Shown here: positions 12,601-24,600 of the stretch, in pieces
Layout of the letters: each line of letters starts with the position of its first letter
How positions within the stretch are numbered: position 1 is the stretch's first letter
Source: Hymenopus coronatus
Taxonomy: Eukaryota > Arthropoda > Insecta > Mantodea > Hymenopodidae
NCBI GenBank assembly: GCA_030762935.1
Contig: CM060883.1
Span: 49,851,001-49,915,000 of the forward strand
Length of the DNA stretch: 64,000 bases
Direction: 5' to 3'
Notes under the pieces: generated by a model
What the model was told of the DNA's origin: nothing
Database searches by the model: none
Seen by the model: the letters and a program-made list of their open reading frames with translations, nothing else
Made by a program: the position numbers and the translations under genes

Positions 12601-15600
12601 AAAAGTTAAAGTATTTTAAAACTGAAACCAATAATCAGGAATATCTCAAAAATAGTCAACTCCACACAAAATGTATATAACATAAATTGTGTGTTTTAAC
12701 ATCATCTACATTTTTTTTGTATAGTAAGCTCTTGTCTATCTCTTATGGTTTATAAGTTATGCAAAAGCCAACCAAATTGAACAGGTCTTTGGAGAGGTTA
12801 TTCCCAGAAAATTCAAGATATACATTTTATTTGTCATGTTTATATGTTTATTATATGGTATTTTAATCAAAATCATTGGAGCCACTTTTGAGAAAATAAA
12901 ACTTGTAAATATTTTTTCCACTTAAAGCATAGTTGGGAATGGGGGAATCTTCTTCAAAAGCTTTGTGTCGCATCCTTGGAAGATACTAAACTTAAATACC
13001 AGTTTGGTATTTTACCAACTTATTGTGCTCACAAACATTCACCCATGCATGCATGCTTGCACATCTTGTTTTTTTAGATACAGGGAACCCTAAAATGTGT
13101 ACTTCCAATGAAATCTCGGTATAACATTTTTGGGGGAATGCCTACTATGTTCATTGTACAAATGTGTCAGAGAAAGTAAAAATGTATAAAATCATGTAAT
13201 TATACCCTATTTCATTGATTTTCATACCTGTTCTATAAATTATTCAAATAAAAGTTATATTTTTGTGTTTTTAGTCACTAGTGAGTACCTAGCATGCTTT
13301 ACAATGTCATGCAAAAAAAGAAAGAAAGAAAGAGTTTGTGTTTTAAATCTGTTTATTGAAGTGCTTTTGGATACATAATATTTTATTTTTTCTGTCTGAT
13401 GCTTAACCAGCATTCTGGTTAATCTTATAAGGTTAGAGAGTAAAAAACTAGTTAAAATATGTGCCCTTTTTGGCAACTATGGGTAACAGTGAATCTCAGA
13501 GCTATAAACTTCAAAAATACACAGCAGAGCTGAATACTTTGAAAAAAGTTGTAATCCTAAAATATAAACACCACTTAATGAATTTGCAATGCTGCCATCA
13601 AATCAGTTATGGAAGTATATCACTCCAACACTATATGTCAACACAAAACAACTGATACACAATAGATGCCATCTTCATGAGCTAGTTGGCCTCTGAAGAT
13701 GAGAGCAAATAGTTTTCGAAAGCGGTTAGACAAAAAATTTAAGTTTAGTAAGTAATTGTATTCTGACTCATACCTATTCAGTAGATTATTGCTGTCCATA
13801 TTTACCCCAAAACAAATTAAGCATTAGTTTGGTTAGTTCACATCAGGATTATGACTTACAGTGGTAGCATCCAACTTACACCTTCTCTAAGTTCAACATT
13901 TTTACATATCTTTCTCAGCTATTACAGTGCAAGACATAACCAGATGCTTTGGCTTTAATGTTTAGAAATTGGTTCATGTATTCTTCAAACAATACAGTTT
14001 GACTGGTAGTGTGATTGTAACATACGAGGTACGTCCAGAAAGTAAGTTCCATTTCAATTTATCTCCGCTGCAGCGCTGCGATCGCAGTTCCGCACATGCA
14101 CGGTAGACGCTCTGTATCAAGGAGAAGAAATTGCGCCATTTTGAGATCGCTGTCAGCCACATAGGCTTTGTTGCGCTTGTTTACAATGTCGGTGTTGATT
14201 GAAAATCCCGCCGCTTGTGAAATCAGATCTGTGATTCATTTTCTAAATGCTAGGAAAGTGAAACCAATTGAAATTTATTGGCAAATTTGCGAAGTTTACG
14301 GACAAAATGCAATGAGTGATTCAATGGTGAGAAGATGGGTCTGACAGTTCAATGAAGGACATAGTGAAGTGCACGATGAAGAACGAAGTGGGCGTCCATC
14401 TTTGGTTACAGAAGAACTGGTTCGCATGATTGATGACAAGATCCAGGAAAACCGCAAATTTACAATTCAGGCTCTCACTATGGAACTTCCCCAAAGCTCA
14501 AGATCACTAATTCATGAAATTGTTACCAAAAAACATCCAACTTTTTGAAGACACAGGTGACAAACTTCTATGAGGAAGGTATACAAAAACTTGTGCCACG
14601 CTATGACAAATGCCTGCAAAATTTTGCAGTTATGTGGAAAAGCAGTTTAAGAGTTGTAGAATTTTGTGCAATAAATAATTATTCTGTATCTGTACACAAT
14701 TTAATTTTATTACCAAACGGAACTTACTTTCTGGACGTACCTCGTATGTTGTAGTCCCAAATTTCATTACAATAACATGTTTTGGTGAATGACTTTAACC
14801 TCGTCTATTACCCATGTACCAGTGAGAGTTCTTTTCTCATCATTATGATCACAGCAGCCTTTCATTTGTGTTGCATAAAGGAAATATAAGCTTACCACTA
14901 ACTCTCATGAAAAATACTGGATGATAAATGCATATTGGGGTAGACTTTTACATTTAATTAACCCTCCCTCAAATTTGGAAACTTGCTCTTTGTAAGTGAA
15001 TTTTAGGATGACCTGTAGGGTGCTGTTTAATTTTATTGACATATGGATACAGACTACACACATGTTTTGACTTTAATGATTTCATGAAACATTGTTGTAC
15101 AATTTGTAGACCTGTGTAAAAGCATATTTAAGTTCTACAGGTTCAGGAATATAAAATGAATCAAAATAACTATCTAAATCTGGGGTGGACTTGGTCAAAA
15201 CAGTAACTTCTATAACTCCTAGTTGTATTGAATCCAGCCATGAAAGCCTACTTTCTCACAGTAAATTCACTTTCCCATCTTTCAACTACTATGAAACCAT
15301 TTTCTCTCTTAAGTTTACTTATTTTTTCTGTAAACTCAAACCTAGAATTCATTGTCTCGTTTGAAGTGCTGTAAGAAATGGAAATCCTATCCTCATAGCA
15401 ATGCTTGCAACCATGATAGAAACATCTGTGAAAAAAATACACATATTTTGTATGTTGTGTTACCTTCTTTGTATCCTAACTTTATGATTTAAAATTTTCA
15501 ACTCTCCATAATTAAGAGCATGGTGATTTGAAATATTCTCTTTTTGCTCTAACCAAGTAAGCAAATAAGCACCACAAACAATTGTCTTATCACTTAAACA

Positions 15601-18600
15601 ATGTATTCCAAAAGGAAATGCAGCAGTGGGGTCTTCAGGCATAAAACGTTTTCTGTACATATTCATATGTACATTTGTGATGGCTACACATTCTCTAATG
15701 GTATCAGTTTTGTTTTCTAAGTTTAGGTAAGCCAAAGCTTAGTACTTGCACCTCCATTTTACAATATTTGTAATTATTATGGAATAATTGAGTGGGTATT
15801 CAGTAAATAACCAGTTTGTCATTGTTTCAGTAAATAACTTTACTGTGTACAGTATTTAAGAGTTTGGTATTATTGCGTACAATTTGAAGTTATATGATTT
15901 TCTACTAATACACATCATAGGAATTATTGGATAGACTCCTGAGTTAATTATGAACAGTAAGAGAAATTATAGAATTGAATATACAATTTTACTTTTCTCA
16001 ACTCTTTGTTTGATTCCTATTCCACTTTTTAAATTGTCTAACACTTTTGTATTAGAATAAAAGATAATAAAACATTAAACACAAGCATTACTGTAAGCAT
16101 TGTAATTTTCCAAAGAAAGAGAAAAAGGAATTGCACCATTGTAGCCAAATTTGGTACAAGTGTTGTTGATCATGCATATCTTCTTTTGACAACAATTGCA
16201 ATACCTGCAACACAAACTTTAGAGGGCAAACCTGTTGCAATAATCACTAAGTATATAATCCTCAAAATAAATTTGTTTGCAATTTGCAAAAGGCTTGTTT
16301 GACACGTAACAAATGATGTAACTGAAGACACAGAAAGGAATTGGACTTTTGTGGTGAAATATTTTGTACCATGTACTGTAAAAAATCAGCAATGCTTGAT
16401 TGAACCTTTAAAAAACAAGTCATTAAGCAACAAATTTTATCTTTTTTTATTGATTTGGAGTTGTTCAAGAAAAACTGTCTGGCATGAAAATGATGCCTTG
16501 AACAGAAGTAAACTTGTGCATATTATAAACTGGGATGTAACGAATGTATAACATTTTCCAAAGAAATTAGACATGAAAATGGAAATAGTAATGGAGAAGA
16601 TGAACATTAAGATGGAGTCCAAAATGGAGAAGATGAGAACCAAGATGTGAATTGTGCGATGAAGCTGTAGAAGAAAATGTAATCCGGCATGGAAAACCTG
16701 GAAACAGAGATATTGAACAAAACAACTGGCTGGCATAAAGAAGGATGTGGAAGAATCATGGGGGGTGATGGAAGAGCTTGCTGGAACAGTGAAAGACCAT
16801 GATCAACACCTGAAAGACATTGGAGAATGACTCAGTGCTATAAGTTTAATTCTTAATAATATTTTATGCAGTTTCTTTTTTGCACACATACTCATATGAG
16901 TACTAACATAGTTATTTTGCTGTAACATGTGTACAAATTAGCATCCTACTATCTCCTTGTATACATCTGTAAGACAAAATAAAAATATATTTGGTTTAAC
17001 CTAACTTATTTTGCATTATGTGCAAAATATCATTTTCCACACCTCTAACCCTTCTTCTTCCTCTTCCTTATTTCTTGTTAACGTGTCATCCTCATAGCAC
17101 TCATATTTTCTTTGTTTTTGCTTTTTACTAGACTTATTTTTTTCGTTACATATACCAAACTTTGTAAGATTAAGTATTAAATCTTTAACCCTAGAAATTC
17201 ATTGTATATTTTGTCAACAATATTTTATTCTATTCACCAACTCACTACATTGAGATATATTAAATCAGTATATATAAGAGACTAACCAGTAATATGCTAG
17301 AATTGTAATCCATAGGATGAAAAGATCACACCAATATACCATTCTATGCTGGCAATTCTTACAGATGCAACAAATCCCATTACTCAGCTAAGAACATTGG
17401 GTCACCATCCATCTCTTACATTCAAAAATTGTACTATGTTAATGTACCATTTTTATGCATTGCTTGATTTCAAAATATGTACCATTATTCATTCATCTTA
17501 CTGATGCATGAATTGTGCAGTGGGAATAAAGGTGAAAGATTGTCCTCCATGAAAGATCTTTGGCTATCACACATTTTGTAGATGTTACTGTTTACCAATA
17601 TTGCTGGGAACTGTTATGATGAACAGATATTTTAACACCAGGTCTTACGAGTTGTGACTTTCACCAATAATGTTTAATGAAATATGTTGGCAAGCCTTCC
17701 TGTTCTTGGTGACTTATTGCCTCGGCACAGTTAGAAATGCCCTTTTCACTGAATACCATGGCAAGTAACCACACAGAGCTGGAACTCTAAATTCCTCTAG
17801 TGTCCCAACAAAAAATAACTGAAATTCCTGTCTAATCAAAAAGCGTGAGTGTTACATTCACATAACTTTCTGTAGCTGTTCCACATACAAACTATTCTTA
17901 CAAACAATTATTCTTTTATCTACATCATGCTAATTCAGATAAACATTAGCAGAATTGATATTACTTCCATGTAAGAAGAAGGCAAATGTGGCTAAAACAA
18001 TAGTCAAATCTTTTAAAAGTTGGTCACTGAGTAAAATAATTAAGCTTTGGTTCACTTTGTATGGTTCCATTTGAGAGAAGTTAAGATAGTTCAAAATTGA
18101 AATCAATAACAAGGAATATCTCAAAAACGGTCAACTCTACAAGAAAAACAATCAGTGCTTGCCTAACAAATTACAAATATAGTGATTATATAAAGTTTCA
18201 GCTTATAATATAAACACAAAAAATAAATATCTACTATATTTTCAGGCCTATAAAATCCAAGAAATTGGTTGAATCATTTTCTCATTTAAAGTTATGGATA
18301 TTTGAACTTGAGGAACATTTCTTTAGGCCTATCAAATGTGTTCAAGATACTCCTCTGCATTGCTTTATTGCTTTAGCTCATTACCCATGTAACTTGTGCA
18401 TTTTCAGGCATGATGGAAAAGTGATTGTTTAATTTTGAAATGTTCCTATGTTCCAGCATAAAATTGTTTCAGTATTCTAACTTCTTAAGCATATTAGATT
18501 ATTATTTATGCACATTGAATTGGTTTCAGGCTACGCATTTTGAAATATTAGAAAAATGTGCAATGCGTGCTGGTATTCTAGACAAATCTAAGGTTCGTAT

Positions 18601-21600
18601 GGATCATGTTGGATTTGGTGTAGTGCTTGGGGAAGATAAAAAGAAATTCAAAACAAGATCTGGAGATACAGTACGTCTTTTGGATTTGCTTGATGAAGGT
18701 AAATATATTCAAATGCATACCAATAATTACGCATATTTTTGCTCACAGTAAACATGTTCTCAAGAAAAAGTGTGTAAAAAATCACCACATCTGGCACTAT
18801 TTAGTAGCCTTTGTTGTACACATTTAATTGAAACTGGAGCAGACAAGGACTGCAAGATAACAGCATTAAGGCATAGGAGACCATTAAGCTCAATATTAAA
18901 ATTCTGCAGGAAGGGAAATGTCTCAAAACAATAACAATTTTTAGCTACCTGATTGTAAAAGTGGAATCTTCCAGCTTAGTGCTTTACATTGAAGCCTATA
19001 CTTCCTTGTGTTTAACACTAATGAGTTGTACCAAATCAGGTACTTGTGGAAAATCTATTGAAGAGTACTACCCAAATCTTTAAAAATTGTACAGAATATA
19101 CTATTCAAAATGAGAAAATTGCTATCATTACTGGTTAAGCCATATGTAACAAAAAAAACTTTTTGATAACATTTTTGAGTTCCTTGAGCATAATTACATC
19201 CATACACTAGTTTTTTTATGGTGTTTAATGCCCGCTTTTACTACTATGGTGCTGCAGGCAATGACTTTGATTATATATGGAATCTGGTGGAATATGATGG
19301 CAGAGAAACTGGAGAACCTGGAGAAAACCTGTGCTGCTTTGTCTGCCACAAATCCCACATATGGTTGCTTGGGATCGAACCTGGGCCACCTAGGTGAGAG
19401 GTCTAACCACTTAGCCACCAAGTTCTGTGCTAATCAGTCACATTGTTGAAAAGTTATTTAGGTGGTGAGCAAATTTAACCCTGTATATAGAGTATATATT
19501 ACCTTTTATCAGGGTGGGATTAAATTTTGTATACACATGAAAGGCCTTATAAAAGTTTCAGGGCTTGTGAGAGTTTTTATGCTATATGAGCATTTAATAT
19601 ATGTGAGTAATTTTAATTGGAGTCAAGTATACACACATGTGCTTCACAAAAACTTACTTATGCAGAACTAGTTTCGCATGCGTGTTGCATACATTGTCTA
19701 CTGCTTTCGACTCATGATTCAACATGAGGATCTGTATGACTGTCTTCCCTCTGGTGTTGGATTGATGAACTTCATTAGCGGGTTCTCTTCAAAGGGACAA
19801 TCAAAATTCATGAGGTGCATTTCAGGTTTTTTCATGCATATTTTCTCCCATTTGTCAAGTTCTACTGTTTGTTGCACATTTTTCGAAAGCAGTAGACAAT
19901 GCATGCAACACGCATGTGAAACTAGTTCTGCATAAATAAGTTTTGGTGGAGAACATGTGTGTATACTCGACTCCAATTAAAATTACTAATTGCTCTGTTC
20001 ACGGTGTACCACTTCCAGTAATAAAAAATTATAATATATGTGAATTGACAATTGGGTATTGTTTTAAGGTCTAAGGCGTGCTTTGGAAAAACTGAAAGAG
20101 AAAGAGCGAGACAAAGTTTTGTCTCCAGAAGAGCTGAAAGCTGCACAGGAAGCAGTAGCATATGGTTGTATTAAATATGCTGATCTGTCACATAATAGAA
20201 ATCATGAGTATGTCTTCTCATTTGATAAAATGCTGGAAGACAAAGGAAACACTGCAGTGTACTTGCTGTATGCCTACACACGTATCTGTTCCATAGCAAG
20301 GACTGCTGGTGTCACAGCCAGTCAGCTGCTAGAAGCTGCTGCTACCGTGCCCATCTCACTTGATCATGAAAAGGAATGGAAACTAGGAAAGGTAAGCTTT
20401 TTCCAGTTGTTTTATTAATATGTCATGGATAAAAAATAGTTGATTTCCATAACATCTAAATGTAATTTTTCCACCATGTTTCAAGTAGGTAGAGCAAATA
20501 CTCCAATCCCTCGCAAAATTTGGATATTGAGATTTTATTGGAGACTAGTTGCCTGCCCCGGCTTCGCACATTTGGTGTACCTAATGAAAAAACTGAGACA
20601 AAATCTTCCATTTACAATACGCCATGCAATGAAATAAAATTACAATTAAATAATTTGACAATACCTTATTGTAATGTTTGGAATGTACAATTTTCCTTCC
20701 GGAGAGAAAACAAATGGCGCCGATGGTTTGCTGACTATTGAGCACGCAATGTACAACTGCCCATGTGAAAAATACAGCAATTCAAGGTATATTTCACACA
20801 TTTATAATGATTGACCTTGGGATTGTTGTCATTGTGAATGCATGGGAAACCGAACACGCTTAAATTCAAAAGGAAAGTCAGTTGGCATTAGTGGTGTTCT
20901 TAAATAAGCACCCTCGCTTTTGAACTTCCCTATGATTATAGTAGTTTAAATCAAATTTTTCATAATTTTTTTTAACAGCGAGTATTGCTCCATTGTTCAA
21001 TTTCGGCTGATTGAGATTGCGTAGCATAATTATTACTGAGTCAACCTTGAGCTGCAAATTCTGGCAAGTCCAATGAATTTAGGAATTCAGTTAGATAATT
21101 GATGACTTCATTTGTATCGGTAATGGAAATAATCGACTTAAATGAATGCATTTGTCCATAAATTTTACTCTAAATTTTTATATTAAAATCATCTACATTC
21201 TTATTAGTTGCTGCTAAAATGGCTCGTTTCCTCAAACAAGCATAGTTTTTGTAATTTACACCAATATTTGGAACACTTTCGATATTCTTCCTTTGACATT
21301 GTGAAATGACAAAAATTTGGTGGAAACGAAACGAGGCCAGTAGAAGTGTCAACAGGAATTTTTCCATTGCCAATGTTTAATAATGTCTTTGCATCTGTAA
21401 ATCTGCGCAATGTAGCATATATAGTTGGTAGTCAGTGCACCCATAAGGTAGTGTGGAAAGGATGACATATGCAGTTAACAGGTCGAGTAAGCAAGGATGC
21501 CATTGGCATAATAACAGTAATAGCAGTGCTTCCATGGTGTGACAGGTAAGCGCTGAAATAGGTAATGAATTACATTAAGGAGAAAGTCACAAAGTAACAT

Positions 21601-24600
21601 TCATGCTTCTTCCGAATCTTTCTTTCCTTTACTCCTATGTTTTCCATCTCTTTCTTTATTTTCTGCTATGTCAAAACAGCCATTTTTAAGGCTAACAATG
21701 ACATAACTAAAGAGCAAGTAGATCTGGTTGGGCAAGTCATAAGTTTTTATTTGATGATAGCTTTGTGTATTAAATTTCTCCATATAACCCAAAATATTAC
21801 TTGATGAAATGCATTAAGAGCACCGCAATTGCAGTGTGATGGTGACAGGGGTATCTTTATGTTCTGATGAAATCATCTTTAGCTAGCTCATGTACCGCAT
21901 AACCTCATATAACCAACATCTGCAATAGGAAGTTAACCTAAAATTGTGTACTATCCAGGTCCCGTCTTTTCTCCAGCATTTTCAGATTCCAAGAAGAATT
22001 ATTTAAACTGTTGCATTACCTTAACATTGAATAGGGAGGAAAATAGAGCAGTACTACAACCATCTGGCAGCAAATAAATAAGTACTTACTTTAGGTGTTT
22101 GTTGCCAGGAAATCTTCTTTGCTTCTTTTTTATAAATGATAGGAGTAAGGAAAAGACAGCTAATACATAAAAATATATTTGAATTTCACTGCTGCATTGC
22201 ATCATTGTCTCGATAAACTGGAGCGCTACCTTAACATTAGATGGGGAGGAAATATACCACTATGGCCACCTAGCGGCAAATAAATAAGTACTTACTCTAG
22301 GTGTTTGTCGCCAGGAAAGCTTCTTTGCTTCTTTATTTTAAACGACAGGAGTAAGGAAAGGATGGTTTATACATAAATATCTATTTGAATGTCACTGCTG
22401 CATTGTGCTATTGTCTCAATAAAATGGTACATTTACCTTATCATTGAATGGGGAGGAAAAATAAAGCAATACTACAGCCATTTAGCAACAAATAACCGTG
22501 GTACCACTATTATCTGGCAGCTATTACCGAAATGCGTTCCTTGGCACTGTATGCTGATTCAAATTATGAGACTTGAAAACTTTCCCGTTCTGTTTTTAGA
22601 CATTTTCTTTTCCACAAACCTTATCATGACAATAATGAACACAACAAAAAAAATAATTGTTCAATTTGGTGCAGTCGTTTGGAAGTGATGCACGGCGATT
22701 CATTTTTGTATATATAGATATGCATTTTGAGGTCCACTGGGTTGGATTAAAAGAGGTAGGGATAAATGGGGGGGGGGTAAAAATGAAAGAGAGACAGAAT
22801 GTGAGAGAGTGAGAATGTGTATGTGTTTTTTTTTTTTTCTTATGGTTAGTTTTCATTTTGATTTGGGGGGGAGCTAAGACTTTAACCCTATTACAGTTAA
22901 AACTGTTTATAGCAGTTTTAAAACAAAAGTCTTTTAACCTGCTCATCAGTCCCATTAATATTCTCCTAGCTTTTTTTTTTTTTTACTCAATGAATTGTTT
23001 TAAAAAGTTAAAAGAGTTTTGTTCTGTTTCTGATGATGAACTTACCCAAATGGTTTGTAAAGTAACTTAATTAAATTTGACCTTTATTTGCTAATTTTTT
23101 TTGTTACAGGCCCTTCTGAGATTTCCAGATATATTACTGAAAATTACTAAAGATTTGTGTCTACATCATCTATGTGAATATGTCTATGAAATTGCAACAA
23201 CATTTTCTGAGTTCTACGAAAGCTGTTATTGTGTAGAAAAGGATTCCATAGGTAAGCAGATTGAAATGATAATGCAGTTAGCATACTTTTTATTTTCTCC
23301 ATACGCACTATGTACATAGTGTATAGAGAAAGTATTGCACTCCACCAAAAATTTGTTACCAAGATTTCACTGGAAATATATGTTTTAGGGTCCCCAATAT
23401 CCAAAAAAAAGCATTTTCACAAAAAGGTCCGTGTGGTGTGTGTGTCCATGTGTCCGGGTGTCTGTGAACACAATAACTCAAAAACGAAAAGTCGGTAAAA
23501 TACCCAACTTGGTATTTAAGTTTAGTATCCTCCAGGGATGCGACACGAAGATTTTGAGAAAAATCCCCCCACCCCCAACTACCCTTTACATGGAACGTTT
23601 TTTGAAAATTTTGATTTTCTCAAAAATGGCTCTAACGATTTTGATTAAAATTTTGGATATTAAACATATTTACCTGACAAATGAAATGTATATCTTGAAT
23701 TTTCTGGGAATAGCCTCTGAAGAGTAGTTTATTCTGGATGAATTTTACTAAATTTTGAATAACTGCTAAACCGTAAGAGATGGACAAAAACTTACTACAC
23801 AAAAATGTAGAGCACATTAAAACACACAATTTATGTTATATACATTTTTTTCGTGGAGTTCGTCGTTTTTGTGACATTCCTTATTTTTGGTTTCTGCTAT
23901 GAAAAACGTGCACTTTTCTCATACTGGAACTTGTCAACTCCTATCCATATAAACAAAGGAACTTCATTGACATAGCAACCAGCTTTTGACTATCACTTTA
24001 ACCTATGGTTGTCCATTATTTCGCTTCTACTTACAAGGATGCGAGTAATAAGACTATTTCTGCTAATTTTTTCTGATTACCATAAAGTAAATAGAAGTAT
24101 AAGCTTTTTAAGAATTATTTGTTGCAGGGATATGGAGAAAGTCATGTGAGTGGTACACATCAGATTTTTGTAAAATGGTGCATAAGTGGTATGGTTCAAC
24201 GCTGATCCTCCATTTAAAATGATGGTTTTTCTAGTATCACTGCAATGTTGCACTGTGGAAATATAAATGTTACAGAAACTACATTAATTACTCCTTGGAA
24301 TATCATTTTATGTATAATTTTTTCAGAAATATCAGCGCCAACAAAACTTCAATCTAGAAGAAACTAAGCAGTAATTGTATTTTGTATGTAGCAGATTCAG
24401 TTTTTGGTTTAACCTTCTTTGGAGTGCTGATACTTATAGTAGCATGTACCTTCCAGCCTGAATATTGACTCTGTCATAGCAAGTATTATACCCTTCTGCT
24501 ATAGATGGGCCAGGATTTATTCTATAGATTTTTGAAAATGAGAAGAAAGTGCAGGAAGGGGCAATATGAAGCATCAGGCATGCTCTTTCCAGCTTTTTCT

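Larger units (their letters stand above)
20545..22718 (-). mobile_element. Helitron, both ends present, internally decayed (2.17 kb)
   Basis: On the minus strand the element starts TCTATATATACAAAAATGAA (22718 downward) and ends GAAGCCGGGGCAGGCAACTAG-type sequence with terminal CTAG at 20548-20545, preceded by a short GC hairpin. The flanking host bases are A (5') and T (3'), the rolling-circle A|T insertion rule. It holds a decayed helicase and a tandem array. Inserted antisense in the RARS1 intron between exons 20069-20391 and 23110-23251. Confidence 0.9.

Noticed and set aside
22858..23070. 70-residue ORF on the + strand before the RARS1 exon
   Set aside because: It overlaps a poly(T)/intron stretch, has no homology that I recognise and sits in the intron upstream of a well-supported splice acceptor.
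23286..24163. Short ORFs in family A copies (for example starting MYIVYRES or MYVVYREG) as a conserved small protein
   Set aside because: The frames are not maintained between copies, stop at different points and carry frameshifts; only the DNA is conserved.
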